A stretch of DNA of 64,000 nt from Yersinia proxima (lineage in GTDB: Bacteria; Pseudomonadota; Gammaproteobacteria; Enterobacterales; Enterobacteriaceae): positions 16,128 through 80,127 of the forward strand of contig NZ_CABHYG010000021.1 in NCBI RefSeq assembly GCF_902170785.1, read 5' to 3'. The notes beneath the pieces are model-generated. The model saw only the letters and a list, made by a program, of their open reading frames with translations. It was not told the origin of the DNA and ran no database searches. How positions within the stretch are numbered: the stretch's first letter is position 1; the number at the start of each line of letters is the position of its first letter. Positions 18,807 to 30,691 of this stretch are shown here, piece after piece. A program made the translations under genes and the position numbers.

Positions 18807-19550
18807 TTACAGTGTTGCTGCCACTTCATCAGAGATTTCACCGTTGTGGTAAACCTCTTGCACATCATCAGAATCTTCCAGCATATCAATCAGACGTAGC
18901 AGTTTCGGTGCAGTTTCAGCATCAAGTTCGGCTTTGGTTGATGGAATAAGAGAGACTTCTGCCCCTTCGGCAACCAGACCGGCAGCATCCAGTGCATCTT
19001 TCACCGCGCCGAGAGACTCCCAGGCAGTAAACACATCAATAGCACCATCATCATAGACCAGGATATCGTCAGCACCCGCTTCCAGTGCTGCATCCATTAC
19101 CGTATCTTCATCCAAACCCGGTGCGTAGGAAATAACACCTTTTTTGGTGAACAGATAAGAAACCGAACCATCAGTCCCCAGATTACCACCGGTTTTGGTG
19201 AATGCATGGCGAACTTCAGATACGGTACGGTTACGGTTATCACTTAAGCATTCAACCATTACGGCGGTGCCGCCTGGGCCATAGCCTTCGTAAATGATGG
19301 TTTCCATATTGTTATCTTCATCACCCCCTACACCACGGGCAATGGCGCGGTTCAGGGTGTCGCGTGTCATGTTATTTGACAGCGCTTTATCGATAGCCGC
19401 ACGTAAGCGTGGGTTCGCACCAGGATCACCACCGCCCAGGCGCGCAGCAGTCACCAATTCACGAATAATTTTAGTGAAAATCTTACCGCGCTTGGCATCC
19501 TGTGCCGCTTTGCGGTGTTTTGTGTTGGCCCATTTACTATGACCTGCCAT
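18807..19550 (-). CDS. yebC: YebC/PmpR-family regulatory protein
   Basis: A 247-residue cytoplasmic protein of the YebC/TACO1 family, beginning [20 protein letters not shown]. Members have been described as DNA-binding regulators and more recently as translation factors for difficult peptide sequences. The conserved EGYGPGG and LSDNRNRT blocks are present. ATG at 19550 is the family start and has GGAG 10 bases upstream; a longer frame to 19622 runs into the ERIC repeat and is not supported. It is in a cluster with ruvC and nudB. Confidence 0.94.
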   Translation of the reverse strand: MAGHSKWANTKHRKAAQDAKRGKIFTKIIRELVTAARLGGGDPGANPRLRAAIDKALSNNMTRDTLNRAIARGVGGDEDNNMETIIYEGYGPGGTAVMVECLSDNRNRTVSEVRHAFTKTGGNLGTDGSVSYLFTKKGVISYAPGLDEDTVMDAALEAGADDILVYDDGAIDVFTAWESLGAVKDALDAAGLVAEGAEVSLIPSTKAELDAETAPKLLRLIDMLEDSDDVQEVYHNGEISDEVAATL

Positions 19551-19577
19551 AAATAAGTATCTCCAAAATAGCCTAAT

Positions 19578-19704
19578 TATACCCTTCGTTCTTGAAGCCA
19601 CAGCGGTGTTAGCTGTTCTCATTCACCCGAATCACTGACGAAAGTCAGCTCATCGGGATTCGTTCGCTTGCCGCCTGGCTGTAACTTCAATTACTTTGGG
19701 TATA
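19578..19704. repeat. ERIC element overlapping the 3' end of nudB
   Basis: About 127 bp, reading TATACCCTTCGTTCTTGAAG at one end and TTCAATTACTTTGGGTATA at the other, with AATCACTGACGAAAGTCAGC at the centre. The last 14 bases code the final residues and stop of nudB on the reverse strand. Confidence 0.88.
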
Positions 19705-20158
19705 CACGGGAATAAATAACGTACTCTTCAATCGCTTGCTGATTACTCCAGGACTTGGTCAATGCTGCGGCATCCGCAGCATCTAGCCACTGGTAAGCAA
19801 GATGTTCGGTAATCACAACATCCCGCTCTTCGGGTAACGCCAAACAGAACCAATGTTCTTTATTGCGCGTAACACCCGGCGCATAGCGACGGCGCAAATG
19901 CACAAAGAGTTCAAATTCCACACAGCGCTGGCAGTCGAACAGCTCCAGATTTTCACCCAGTATATCAATGCCGACTTCTTCCTTTACTTCGCGCTGGGCG
20001 GTTTCCAACGGCGTTTCATCACCTTCCAGACTGCCGGTGACCGACTGCCAAAAATCAGGATCATCACGCCGTTGTAACATCAACACCCGGCCACTGTTTC
20101 TGGCGTAGATCACCGCCAAAATAGACTCAGGGCGCTTATACCCGTCATCTTTCAAACT
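19691..20158 (-). CDS. nudB: Dihydroneopterin triphosphate diphosphatase NudB
   Basis: A Nudix hydrolase removing pyrophosphate from dihydroneopterin triphosphate in folate synthesis. The Nudix box GSLEGDETPLETAQREVKEE continues VGI, about residues 41-63. Homology to E. coli NudB begins at KDxxYKRP, so I place the start at TTG 20158, giving 155 residues. In-frame ATG codons at 20185 and 20194 are alternatives, but both lie inside an ERIC element and I see no strong ribosome site for any of them. The final YPK-stop comes from a second ERIC element. It is in the usual place between aspS and yebC. Confidence 0.85.
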   Translation of the reverse strand, partial: SLKDDGYKRPESILAVIYARNSGRVLMLQRRDDPDFWQSVTGSLEGDETPLETAQREVKEEVGIDILGENLELFDCQRCVEFELFVHLRRRYAPGVTRNKEHWFCLALPEERDVVITEHLAYQWLDAADAAALTKSWSNQQAIEEYVIYSRVYPK

Positions 20159-20262
20159 ACAGGTGTGTTGGCTGCACTCAATCATCCGAATCACTTACCG
20201 ATGTAAGCTCATCGGAATAATCTCGCTTGCCGCCTTCCTGCATCTTGAAATCTATTGGGTAT
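20138..20262. repeat. ERIC element overlapping the 5' end of nudB
   Basis: About 125 bp from TATACCCGTCATCTTTCAAA to TTGAAATCTATTGGGTAT, with the central CACTTACCGATGTAAGCTCA palindrome. It fills most of the aspS-nudB gap and supplies the first codons of nudB. Confidence 0.88.
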
Positions 20263-20272
20263 GTATAATTCA

Positions 20273-22069
20273 TTACTGATTCTCTTCTGCCGAGCTATCA
20301 GTGGCCCCTTTCTTCGCTACCACGCTGATAGACAGCTCTTGCAGTGAAGCAGGATTGGCAAAACTTGGCGCATCAGTCATCAGACAAGCCGCAGCCGTGG
20401 TTTTCGGGAAGGCAATAACATCACGAATGTTATCAGTACCGGTCAACAGCATAACCAGACGATCCAAACCAAAAGCCAGGCCCGCATGTGGTGGAGTGCC
20501 GAATTTCAATGCATCCAGCAGGAAGCCAAACTTCTCACGCTGTTCTTCTTCATTGATACCCAGAATACCAAACACTTGTTGCTGCATTTCAGTGCGGTGA
20601 ATACGCACTGAACCGCCACCCACTTCGTAGCCGTTAATCACCATATCGTAAGCATTGGCGATAGCGGTGGTCGGTGCTGCAGCCAATTGTTCCGGGCTCA
20701 TGTCTTTAGGTGCAGTGAACGGATGGTGCATAGCGGTTAAACCACCTTCGCTATCGTCTTCAAACATCGGGAAGTCAACTACCCACAGCGGCGCCCATGA
20801 ATCCAGTTTGGTCAATGCCAGGTCACGGCCGACTTTGAGACGCAATGCGCCCATAGCATCCGTCACCACTTTATAGCTGTCAGCGCCGAAGAACAGGATA
20901 TCGCCGCTTTCAGCCTGAGTGCGAGCCAGAATAGCTTCCAACACATCAGCACTGAGGAACTTCGCGATTGGGCTTTGTACACCCTCAACGCCAGCAGCAC
21001 GATCATTAACTTTCAACCATGCCAAGCCTTTAGCACCATAAATACCAACAAACTGACCGTATTCGTCAATTTGTTTACGCGTGATCTGTGCACCACCCGG
21101 TACGCGCAATGCTGCGACACGGCCTTTGGCATCATTGGCAGGGCCGGAGAAGACTTTAAACTCGACATCTTTAACTAAATCAGCGACATCCACCAATTCC
21201 ATCGGGTTGCGCAGATCCGGCTTATCAGAACCGTAGCGACGCATAGCTTCGGCAAAGGTCATCACCGGGAAATCACCGAGATCGACGCCTTTGGTTTCCT
21301 GCCACAATTCTCGCACCAGTTTTTCCATCACTTCACGCACCTGGTCGGCGGTCATGAAAGAGGTTTCAACATCGATCTGAGTAAATTCTGGCTGACGGTC
21401 AGCACGTAAATCTTCATCACGGAAGCATTTTACAATCTGATAGTAGCGGTCAAAACCAGACATCATCAGCAGTTGTTTGAACAGCTGCGGAGACTGCGGC
21501 AGTGCATAGAACTTGCCTTTATGGACGCGGCTTGGCACCAGATAGTCACGCGCACCTTCCGGAGTCGCTTTGGTCAGCATCGGGGTTTCAATATCCAGGA
21601 AACCGTGGCTGTCCATAAAGCGGCGCACAAAGCTGGTAATTTTAGCGCGCGTTTTCAAACGATCAGCCATCTCAGGGCGACGCAAATCCAGATAGCGATA
21701 TTTCAGGCGTTGTTCTTCGCTGTTGGTCTGATTAGAGTCCAGTGGCAACGGCTCAGAACGGTTAATGATATTCAGTGTATTGGCAAAGATTTCCACTTCA
21801 CCGGTCGACATATCTTTATTTATTTGGCTGTCAGGACGTGCACGCACAGTACCGGTAATCTGGATACAGAACTCATTACGCAGTTCAGATGCTTGCTCGT
21901 AAGCGGCTTGATGATCGGGATCGAAGAAAACCTGAACAATGCCTTCGCGGTCGCGCATATCAATAAAAATCAGGCCACCGAGATCACGGCGACGATTAAC
22001 CCAACCACAAAGTGTTACTTCCTGGCCAACATGGGACAGATTCAACTGCCCACAATACTCAGTACGCAT
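20273..22069 (-). CDS. aspS: Aspartyl-tRNA synthetase AspS
   Basis: A 598-residue class II synthetase of the bacterial type. It has an N-terminal OB-fold anticodon-binding domain ([15 protein letters not shown]), class II motif 2 ([19 protein letters not shown]), an inserted GAD domain, and motif 3 ([15 protein letters not shown]). It charges tRNA-Asp in the cytoplasm. It lies downstream of the small zinc-ribbon gene and upstream of nudB. The length is slightly above E. coli (590) through an acidic/serine tail. Confidence 0.97.
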   Translation of the reverse strand: MRTEYCGQLNLSHVGQEVTLCGWVNRRRDLGGLIFIDMRDREGIVQVFFDPDHQAAYEQASELRNEFCIQITGTVRARPDSQINKDMSTGEVEIFANTLNIINRSEPLPLDSNQTNSEEQRLKYRYLDLRRPEMADRLKTRAKITSFVRRFMDSHGFLDIETPMLTKATPEGARDYLVPSRVHKGKFYALPQSPQLFKQLLMMSGFDRYYQIVKCFRDEDLRADRQPEFTQIDVETSFMTADQVREVMEKLVRELWQETKGVDLGDFPVMTFAEAMRRYGSDKPDLRNPMELVDVADLVKDVEFKVFSGPANDAKGRVAALRVPGGAQITRKQIDEYGQFVGIYGAKGLAWLKVNDRAAGVEGVQSPIAKFLSADVLEAILARTQAESGDILFFGADSYKVVTDAMGALRLKVGRDLALTKLDSWAPLWVVDFPMFEDDSEGGLTAMHHPFTAPKDMSPEQLAAAPTTAIANAYDMVINGYEVGGGSVRIHRTEMQQQVFGILGINEEEQREKFGFLLDALKFGTPPHAGLAFGLDRLVMLLTGTDNIRDVIAFPKTTAAACLMTDAPSFANPASLQELSISVVAKKGATDSSAEENQ

Positions 22070-22149
22070 ACAATATCCTTTTACTCAGCCGATGCCGCAC
22101 GCGTTATGTACTGTCCGTGCGGCTATTTTCTGATTAGCTCTTATGAGCC

Positions 22150-22380
22150 TCAGCTACTACTGTCTGGTTTACTCTTATTATCTGGTTTGCTGTTACTGCC
22201 CGGCTTGAAATCTGTCGCGTACCAACCGGTGCCTTTCAATTGAAAACCGGCCGCAGAGATAAGTTTCGCTAACGCGGGCTGATGACACGCAGGACATTGA
22301 GTCAGTGGCGTGTCGGAAAATTTCTGCAATTTCTCTAATCGATGGTTGCAAGCGCTACACGCATATTCGTATATAGGCAT
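22150..22380 (-). CDS. FmdB-family zinc-ribbon protein
   Basis: A 76-residue protein starting MPIYEYACSACNH, the signature of the FmdB regulatory-protein family. Two CxxC pairs, C8/C11 and C29/C32, form a zinc ribbon; the tail is a low-complexity run of KPGSNSKPDN-type residues. I chose ATG at 22380 because the family starts exactly there; the upstream frame to 22467 shows no homology. It lies 80 bases upstream of aspS on the same strand and is probably co-transcribed. The function of this family in enterobacteria is not established. Confidence 0.85.
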   Translation of the reverse strand: MPIYEYACSACNHRLEKLQKFSDTPLTQCPACHQPALAKLISAAGFQLKGTGWYATDFKPGSNSKPDNKSKPDSSS

Positions 22381-22627
22381 ATATGTATAGGTATTTTGGA
22401 TTAAAGAGTGTTGAAAAAAGGGGGTCATTATAAAGGAAATTCGTGGCGTAGATAAGAGCGAACGCACAGCTCAGGCACGACAAAACCTCTTTCAGTACTG
22501 TTTTAACACATCATTTAACAAAATTATCTCCTCACAAGGACGACCCGATAACATATGTTGGCATAAACTGGTCAGCAGATTAAGTCTATCGTCCAGAATT
22601 TCTCCAATGATACCGAGGCATAACACC

Positions 22628-23203
22628 ATGAAACTTGATGCAAAAACCACCGCATTGGTACTGATTGATTTGCAACAGGGAATTTTACCCTTTGCCAAAG
22701 GCCCTTACAGTGCAGAACAGGTCGTCGCGACCAATGCTGGCCTGGCAGAACGCTTTCGTCAGCTAGGTGCTCCTGTGGTTTTCGTGCGCGTGGGTTGGTC
22801 AGATTCATTTGCTGAGGCGCTGAAACAGCCGGTCGATCAACCCAGTCCAAGTCCGGCCGGTGGTTTACCTGAGTCATGGTGGACTTTCCCGTCAGAGCTT
22901 GCAGTTACAGATAAGGATATTAAAGTGATAAAACACCAATGGGGAGCGTTTTACGGTACTGATTTAGATTTACAACTGCGTCGCCGCGGGATCAAAACCA
23001 TCGTGCTGGCGGGAATTGCCACCAATATTGGCGTTGAATCCACCGCCCGCACCGCCTGGGAGCACGGTTATGAACTAGTGATAGCCGAAGATGGCTGCAG
23101 CACCGCCAGCACCGAGATGCAGCAATTCGCGATGAAAAATATCTTCCCGCGTATCTCTCGCGTACGTAGCAGCACAGAGATCCTTGCAGCCCTGAGCGCG
23201 TAA
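22628..23203 (+). CDS. yecD: Isochorismatase-family hydrolase YecD
   Basis: A 191-residue cysteine-hydrolase-superfamily protein resembling E. coli YecD. The acidic D (VLIDLQQG, near residue 15) and lysine (IKHQWGAF) of the usual triad are visible. The position normally held by the nucleophilic cysteine reads [11 protein letters not shown], with glycine, as in isochorismatase-type members. ATG 22628 is chosen over an upstream in-frame ATG at 22607 because homology begins there and CGAGG lies about 10 bases before it. The substrate is unknown. It is divergent from the FmdB-like gene. Confidence 0.88.
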   Translation: MKLDAKTTALVLIDLQQGILPFAKGPYSAEQVVATNAGLAERFRQLGAPVVFVRVGWSDSFAEALKQPVDQPSPSPAGGLPESWWTFPSELAVTDKDIKVIKHQWGAFYGTDLDLQLRRRGIKTIVLAGIATNIGVESTARTAWEHGYELVIAEDGCSTASTEMQQFAMKNIFPRISRVRSSTEILAALSA

Positions 23204-23221
23204 CGTTATAAACTTATCTTC

Positions 23222-23250
23222 GCTAACAACGCTGTAGCATCAAAAAGAAA
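23222..23250. repeat. ERIC end fragment
   Basis: GCTAACAACGCTGTAGCATC followed by AAAAAGAAA matches the right arm of the two ERIC copies that follow (GCTAACAACGCTGTAGCGCC, AAGTAAGAAGGG). It looks like the remnant of a third tandem copy. Confidence 0.6.
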
Positions 23251-23390
23251 TATCCAAACTAGTTGACGTTGCGGCCAGGCAGCAAATGAATAAATCCCGA
23301 TGAGTCTATTTATTTTAAAGTCAACGGGCAGTCAGTGATTCGGGTGCGTGAATACAGCTAACAACGCGGCAGCGCCAAGTAAGAAGGGTT
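23251..23390. repeat. ERIC element with internal insertion (first of tandem pair)
   Basis: About 140 bp. It has the same arms as the next copy, but between CCCGATGAG and CAGTCAGTGATTCGGG it holds roughly 19 extra bases (TCTATTTATTTTAAAGTC region). The 314-bp gap between yecD and yecE is made almost entirely of this copy, the next copy and a fragment. Confidence 0.8.
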
Positions 23391-23513
23391 TACCCAAATT
23401 AATTGGTGTTACAGCTAGGCAGCAAATGAATAAATCCCGATGAGCTGACATCAGTCAGTGATTCGGGTGCGTGAATGCAGCTAACAACGCTGTAGCGCCA
23501 AGTAAGAAGGGTA
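23391..23513. repeat. ERIC element (second of tandem pair), abutting yecE
   Basis: About 123 bp from TACCCAAATTAATTGGTGTT to GCCAAGTAAGAAGGGTA. It ends 4 bases before the yecE ATG, so its AAGAAGGG is in the right place to act as the yecE ribosome-binding site. Confidence 0.85.
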
Positions 23514-23517
23514 AAAG

Positions 23518-24333
23518 ATGTATATAGGACTGCCGCAATGGCAACACCCAACCTGGAACCAGTTGGGTATCAAGGATTTGGCTGATTACAGTCGCTACTT
23601 TAATTGTGTTGAAGGAAATACTACTTTTTATGCTCTGCCACGGCTGGAAATAGTACAACGTTGGCGCGATATGACATCAGATAGCTTCCGCTTTTGTTTT
23701 AAATTCCCGGCGACAATCAGCCATCAAGCGGCCCTGCGTGACTGTGATAAAGATTTGCAGGCTTTTTACCAATGTTTGTCCCCCCTGCACAACCGGATTG
23801 GACAATTGTGGTTACAGTTACCCGCCGCTTTCGGGCCAAGTGAACTAGACCGTTTATGGCAATTTTTCGATAAATTACCGGCGGGTTTCCATTATGGCGT
23901 GGAAGTGCGTCACCCAGAATTTTTTGCCAAAGGTGATGCCGAACGTGCACTCAACCAAGGATTACACCAGCGAGCAATCAATCGAGTGATGCTTGATAGC
24001 CGGCCTATTCATGCGGCAAAGCCTCTCACTGAAGCTGTTCGTGACGCTCAAAGCAAGAAGCCGCGCCTCCCCGTACATGCTATCGTCACCGGCAGTCAAC
24101 CATTGGTGCGTTTTATTGGTGGCGACCAATTGGAGGATAATTTGGCATTGTTTGCGCCTTGGCTGCAAAAACTTCCGCTATGGGAACAACAATATCAGTC
24201 CTATGTTTTCATTCACACACCAGATAACAGTGATTCCCCCCAGCAGGCACAAAAGATTTGGCAGCAATTAGCCACAGTGATGACCACCTTACCCCCAGCC
24301 CCTGACTGGCCGGAACAAGATACGCTGTTCTAA
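23518..24333 (+). CDS. yecE: DUF72-family protein YecE
   Basis: A 271-residue TIM-barrel-type DUF72 protein, nearly identical in length to E. coli YecE. Conserved blocks FNCVEGNTTFYALP, FCFKFPATISHQAALRDC and YGVEVRHPEFFAKGD are present. Its function is not known; in other bacteria DUF72 proteins have been linked to Fe-S proteins. The ATG at 23518 matches the family start except that one residue is missing at the N-terminus relative to E. coli (MIYIG versus MYIG), which coincides with the ERIC end just upstream. Confidence 0.93.
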   Translation: MYIGLPQWQHPTWNQLGIKDLADYSRYFNCVEGNTTFYALPRLEIVQRWRDMTSDSFRFCFKFPATISHQAALRDCDKDLQAFYQCLSPLHNRIGQLWLQLPAAFGPSELDRLWQFFDKLPAGFHYGVEVRHPEFFAKGDAERALNQGLHQRAINRVMLDSRPIHAAKPLTEAVRDAQSKKPRLPVHAIVTGSQPLVRFIGGDQLEDNLALFAPWLQKLPLWEQQYQSYVFIHTPDNSDSPQQAQKIWQQLATVMTTLPPAPDWPEQDTLF

Positions 24334-24525
24334 TCCCACTTGTGCACTTTTTAGCCAAACACATCGCCAGCCGCGAGATATGCTTATCCCTGTTGCACAA
24401 GTTCATCATTCCAAACACTAAACCGAGTATCAAGAAATGTGATTCCTGCCATTTTTCTAGCGACAGTAACACAGTAGGCGGTTATCATTATCTGGCCAGT
24501 CTATGGTTGGGCAATGGAGTTAAAA

Positions 24526-24921
24526 ATGGTTAGCTCGCTTTATGTGGTGTTGGGCGCACTGTTATTGATCAAGCTTTCATTTGATGTGGTTAAATTGAGA
24601 AATCAGTACCGAGTCGCTTATGGCGACGGTGGTTTTTATGAATTACAAACCGCCATCCGCGTACATGGCAACGCCGTAGAATATATTCCTATTGCTGTCA
24701 TTTTGCTCATTATGATGGAAATGAACGGTGCTGAGACGTGGATGATTCACATTTGTGGATTAATGCTGATAGTTGGCCGCCTGCTACATTATTATGGTTT
24801 ACGCCATCGCGAAATTCGCTGGCGCCGCTCCGGGATGAGCGCCACCTATGTTTCGTTGGTTTTGATGATTATTGCTAATATTTACTACCTGCCTTGGGAT
24901 CAGATTTTCAGCCTGACCTAA
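24526..24921 (+). CDS. yecN: MAPEG-family inner-membrane protein YecN
   Basis: A 131-residue protein with four predicted membrane helices, matching E. coli YecN in length and sequence (FDVVKLRNQYRVAYGDGG, AIRVHGNAVEYIPIA, MEMNGAETWMIHICG). MAPEG relatives include glutathione-dependent enzymes, and the conserved RxxxGN-type segment is present, but no activity is known for YecN. ATG 24526 is chosen because TGGAGT, 6 bases upstream, is the ribosome site; an in-frame ATG at 24514 would overlap it. Confidence 0.92.
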   Translation: MVSSLYVVLGALLLIKLSFDVVKLRNQYRVAYGDGGFYELQTAIRVHGNAVEYIPIAVILLIMMEMNGAETWMIHICGLMLIVGRLLHYYGLRHREIRWRRSGMSATYVSLVLMIIANIYYLPWDQIFSLT

Positions 24922-25099
24922 TAGGCCTGTTCAGATTGTTGCTCGGTCCCCAAACGGAACACAGTTAGTTCGGGCGGCTAATTGCCGCCTTCATGCCTGC
25001 CTTCACCTATCTACTTATCCACACGTTCTTTATCGCGCTCATTTATTCTGTTTTCTGTTATGATATGCGCCTTTAATTTCTTGTTCATTTCTTACTTAG

Positions 25100-26878
<1,779 letters not shown>

Positions 26879-26880
<2 letters not shown>

Positions 26881-26909
26881 AAAACCCCGGCCTGATTGGT
26901 CGGGGTATT
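26879..26909. terminator. Bidirectional terminator between cmoB and cutC
   Basis: CCCCGGCC and GGTCGGGG pair around TGATT. The reverse strand is followed by TTTTTTAT, giving strong termination of cutC. The forward strand is followed only by TATTG, so it is weaker for cmoB. Confidence 0.8.
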
Positions 26910-26939
26910 GACAACTTCAGTACTGTGGGTGCGCAAAAT

Positions 26940-27704
26940 CTACGCAGATTGTGGTAACGGTGCGCCCATCACCAACAAACTTTTCATCGCTTCAACCACT
27001 TCACCGTCTACACAATAATGAGCAAACTCATCGACATCGCTGTCTGCGCACATTGTCACACCCGCTTTGCGGTATTTCATGGTTGACGGCACAGTTCGGC
27101 CAGCAGAGCTGTGAAGCTCTCGAATACCGGCATCAATAAACTTCTGCATATTCGTGAGACGAACCCCCGCCCCGGCCATGATAATCGGTCCTTGCCCCTG
27201 AGTGGCGGCAACTAAATCTTTCAATAATGCCAGCCCCAACTCAGCATTCTGTTGCTGACCTGAGGTTAAAATTCGCGCCACATTCAGATCCGCTAATTGT
27301 TGTAACGCAATCATTGGGTTCTGACACATATCAAATGCCCGATGGAAAGTGACCGCCAATGAACCACTAACAGACATAATTTCTCGCATCCGGCGCATAT
27401 CAATGTGACCATCAATATCCAGCACGCCCACTACCACCCCGGCAAACCCCATATCACGGATTCTGGCAATATCATTTTTAATGATGGCGAAATCATTGTC
27501 GCTGTAACAAAAATCCCCTCCGCGCGGACGGACGATTGGGTGAACGGGAATGGTAACCGTCTCTCTGGCCTGCATTAATGCACCGATACTCGGCGTTAAG
27601 CCCCCTTCGGACTGACCGCAGCATAATTCAATCCGGTCGGCTCCTGCCTTTTCTGCTATTTGCGCGCAATCCACGCTATAGCAACAAATTTCCAATTTAG
27701 TCAT
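26940..27704 (-). CDS. cutC: CutC-family protein
   Basis: A 254-residue TIM-barrel protein. The start [20 protein letters not shown], the [15 protein letters not shown] block and [16 protein letters not shown] are diagnostic for CutC. It was named for copper homeostasis, but a copper role is doubtful for E. coli CutC and the true activity is unknown. It converges on cmoB and lies upstream of nothing on its own strand until yecM, 242 bp away, as in E. coli. Confidence 0.93.
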   Translation of the reverse strand: MTKLEICCYSVDCAQIAEKAGADRIELCCGQSEGGLTPSIGALMQARETVTIPVHPIVRPRGGDFCYSDNDFAIIKNDIARIRDMGFAGVVVGVLDIDGHIDMRRMREIMSVSGSLAVTFHRAFDMCQNPMIALQQLADLNVARILTSGQQQNAELGLALLKDLVAATQGQGPIIMAGAGVRLTNMQKFIDAGIRELHSSAGRTVPSTMKYRKAGVTMCADSDVDEFAHYCVDGEVVEAMKSLLVMGAPLPQSA

Positions 27705-27946
27705 TCTCTCCCCCGTTTGACGGATGCCACTGCGGCAGTAAATACCCTATGACTTCTCAGCATATAAATATCGGCTTAATAGTTAATCGACTAAATAACA
27801 GGCTAAATAATGTCTCACACTAAAAAAGCGTTAATCAAGCATACTGAAGCATTCACTATGGCACTCATTTTGAATCCATGAGTAGACGCCAGTCACAGTG
27901 ATAACCATAAGTGATAGTCGGTATCGAAATAAATAACCCATATACG

Positions 27947-28507
27947 TTAGCCATTGCGCTCGCTATTGACAATTTGTCGCAAAGTATAAGGATGAAACTT
28001 AATGGTTATCTCACCATCACTCACCGCTAATGTCGGATTGGCTAAGCGCTCATGCTCGCCTTGCGGAGAACTAAACTTAGTCGTAACCCCCTCTGGCAGG
28101 GTAGCCGGTAATAAGGCGCGGGCCCGCTGCATCAAGGTTTGTGGGTCACCTGCCAGCACCAGTTCAACATGCTCCCATCCTTCATGTGGATAATATGTTT
28201 TCCCCGGATAAGGTAATTCCACACAATCTATTTGCCATGGCCCAACAATTAGTGGTGGCGTTAAATCGAACAGACAAATAGATCGGCCATTAATTTGTGT
28301 TTCAGACATCAAATTGCCACATTGCTGTAAACCACTGCGCCAGCGTTGTGCTGTTTTTGTTTGATGACACCGCAATGAAATATGGTCAGCACTGAATTGC
28401 GTCAAATCCAGATTTAATTTAGCCGCGAAAACAACCAGCTTTTGTTCAAAATAGGGCAAGTCTGTGAATAAGTCCGATAATTCGACGATATCTTTCAGGC
28501 TGCTCAT
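27947..28507 (-). CDS. yecM: VOC-superfamily protein YecM
   Basis: A 186-residue YecM/Ybak-type member of the vicinal-oxygen-chelate fold. Metal-ligand-like positions are visible in ADHISLRCHQTKTA and EHVELVL, and PYPGKTYYPHEGWEHVE is the family block. The structure of the E. coli protein suggests a metal-binding enzyme or antibiotic-binding protein, but no function is proven. The gap on its 3' side, to cutC, is plain AT-rich sequence. AGGAGAA upstream of ATG 28507 supports the start. Confidence 0.9.
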   Translation of the reverse strand: MSSLKDIVELSDLFTDLPYFEQKLVVFAAKLNLDLTQFSADHISLRCHQTKTAQRWRSGLQQCGNLMSETQINGRSICLFDLTPPLIVGPWQIDCVELPYPGKTYYPHEGWEHVELVLAGDPQTLMQRARALLPATLPEGVTTKFSSPQGEHERLANPTLAVSDGEITIKFHPYTLRQIVNSERNG

Positions 28508-28589
28508 TTTATTCTCCTGTTAACTGTTATTTCCGGAATTGAAGCGGCCATAATCTACAGTTATTCGTTCTAATCAGCCATATTTAATC

Positions 28590-28656
<67 letters not shown>

Positions 28657-28878
28657 ATACACACAATAATCCGCAGTTCCATTTACGACAGTAACCACCG
28701 GCCTGATGCTGACGCCGGGGGCCAAATATGGTATAAATCCTGCCATCTTGTGACTCACGCTCTGCCAAACCTTCCCGCTGCTGGCGTGATAGGTTTTTGG
28801 GCCCCGTTTGAATTAACTGGCACAGCGATGCTCGTGTGCGTCATTAATATGTTTTTTGTGCGTAATTAAGGTAACCCG

Positions 28879-30609
28879 GTGAATATTCAGGCTCTTCTCT
28901 CAGATAAAGTCAGCCAGGCGCTGATTGCAGCAGGTGCTCCAGCAGGCAGCGAACCTCAGGTTCGCCAATCAGCCAAAGCTCAATTTGGCGATTATCAAGC
29001 TAACGGTGTGATGGCCGTTGCCAAAAAACTTGGCATGCAGCCCCGACAACTGGCAGAAAAAGTCATTGAACTGCTCGATCTTGACGGTATTGCCAGCAAA
29101 GTCGAAATTGCCGGCCCTGGCTTTATCAATATCTTCCTTGATCGCCAATGGGTTGCCAGCAAAGTCGAAGAGGCGCTGAAAGCCCCTAAACTGGGCGTTC
29201 AGCCGGTTGAGCCACAAACTATTGTGGTTGACTACTCTGCGCCGAATGTGGCTAAACAAATGCATGTTGGTCACTTGCGTTCGACCATCATCGGTGATGC
29301 TGCGGTACGGACTTTAGAGTTCCTGGGCCATAATGTTATTCGTGCCAACCACGTCGGCGACTGGGGCACTCAGTTCGGTATGCTGATTGCTTATCTGGAA
29401 AAAATGCAAAACGAAAATGCCAGCGATATGGGCTTATCGGATTTGGAGCTTTTCTATCAGCAAGCCAAGAAAACTTATGATGAAGATGAAGAATTTGCCA
29501 AGCGTGCCCGTGCTTATGTGGTGAAACTGCAAAGCGGTGACGAATATTGCCGTCAGATGTGGCGTAAATTGGTGGATATCACCATGGCGCAAAACCAAAT
29601 TGCTTACGACCGCCTGAATGTCACCCTGACCAAAGATGATGTGATGGGTGAAAGCCTGTATAACGCCATGTTGCCTGAGATTGTGGCAGACCTGAAAGCC
29701 AAAGGGCTGGCAGTGGAGAGTGAAGGTGCAACCGTTGTCTATCTGGATGAATACAAAAATAAAGATGGCGAACCTATGGGCGTCATTATCCAGAAAAAAG
29801 ATGGCGGCTATCTCTACACCACTACCGACATCGCCTGTGCCAAATACCGTTACGAAACACTAGGCGCGGACCGCGTGTTGTATTACATCGACAGTCGTCA
29901 GCACCAGCATCTGATGCAGGCCTGGACTATCGTCCGTAAAGCCGGTTATGTGCCAGAATCTGTGCCATTAGAGCATCATATGTTTGGCATGATGCTGGGC
30001 AAAGATGGCAAACCATTTAAAACCCGCTCCGGCGGTACGGTCAAACTGTCCGATTTGTTGGATGAAGCCATCGAGCGTGCGGGTAAACTGATTGCCGAGA
30101 AAAACCCGGATATGCCAGCAGACGAACTCAAGCAAGTGGTTGAAGCTGTGGGTATTGGTGCCGTGAAGTATGCCGACCTGTCAAAAAGCCGCACCACTGA
30201 CTATATCTTTGACTGGGATAACATGCTGGCACTGGATGGTAATACTGCGCCTTACATGCAATATGCCTATACCCGTGTGGTTTCAGTATTTAAGCGCGCT
30301 GGTATTGATGAAAGTAACCTGACCTTGCCGTTAGTGATTACAGAAGACCGCGAAGCTGCTCTGGCTACCCGCTTGTTGCAATTTGAAGAGGTCATCACTA
30401 CCGTGGCTCGCGAAGGGACACCGCATGTGATGTGTTCTTATCTGTATGACCTGGCCGGTTTGTTCTCCAGCTTCTACGAGCATTGCCAAATCCTGAATGC
30501 TGATAGCGAAGAGAGCCGCCAGAGCCGCCTGAAACTGGCCATGCTAACAGCAAAAACCCTGAAACAAGGGCTGGATACCTTAGGTATTCAAACGGTTGAG
30601 CGGATGTAA
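28879..30609 (+). CDS. argS: Arginyl-tRNA synthetase ArgS
   Basis: A 576-residue class I synthetase. The N-terminal Add1 domain is followed by the HIGH-type motif HVGH at 129-132 ([14 protein letters not shown]), [11 protein letters not shown], and [20 protein letters not shown], which stands where KMSKS would be, as in E. coli ArgS. The C-terminal anticodon-binding helix bundle ends in [10 protein letters not shown]. The start codon is GTG at 28879 with TAAGG about 8 bases upstream. It has its own terminator; downstream lies the TPS island instead of the E. coli neighbour. Confidence 0.96.
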   Translation: MNIQALLSDKVSQALIAAGAPAGSEPQVRQSAKAQFGDYQANGVMAVAKKLGMQPRQLAEKVIELLDLDGIASKVEIAGPGFINIFLDRQWVASKVEEALKAPKLGVQPVEPQTIVVDYSAPNVAKQMHVGHLRSTIIGDAAVRTLEFLGHNVIRANHVGDWGTQFGMLIAYLEKMQNENASDMGLSDLELFYQQAKKTYDEDEEFAKRARAYVVKLQSGDEYCRQMWRKLVDITMAQNQIAYDRLNVTLTKDDVMGESLYNAMLPEIVADLKAKGLAVESEGATVVYLDEYKNKDGEPMGVIIQKKDGGYLYTTTDIACAKYRYETLGADRVLYYIDSRQHQHLMQAWTIVRKAGYVPESVPLEHHMFGMMLGKDGKPFKTRSGGTVKLSDLLDEAIERAGKLIAEKNPDMPADELKQVVEAVGIGAVKYADLSKSRTTDYIFDWDNMLALDGNTAPYMQYAYTRVVSVFKRAGIDESNLTLPLVITEDREAALATRLLQFEEVITTVAREGTPHVMCSYLYDLAGLFSSFYEHCQILNADSEESRQSRLKLAMLTAKTLKQGLDTLGIQTVERM

Positions 30610-30631
30610 TTTGTTATTGCGTCAATAATGT

Positions 30632-30660
30632 CAAAGGCACCCAAAAGGTGCCTTTGTTGT
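30632..30660 (+). terminator. Rho-independent terminator of argS
   Basis: AAAGGCACC (30633-30641) pairs with GGTGCCTTT (30647-30655) around CAAAA and is followed by GTTGT. The tpsA gene converges on it from the other side. Confidence 0.8.
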
Positions 30661-30691
30661 ACTACTCGACTACAGATTAATGCACTGACCG

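Noticed and set aside
21473..22243. 256-codon forward ORF antisense to aspS
   Set aside because: The opposite strand codes a clear aspartyl-tRNA synthetase; the long open frame is a by-product of codon bias.
23221..23513. CRISPR-like repeat array
   Set aside because: The repeated units are about 125 bp, palindromic and match ERIC elements elsewhere in the window; there are no short repeats with unique spacers.
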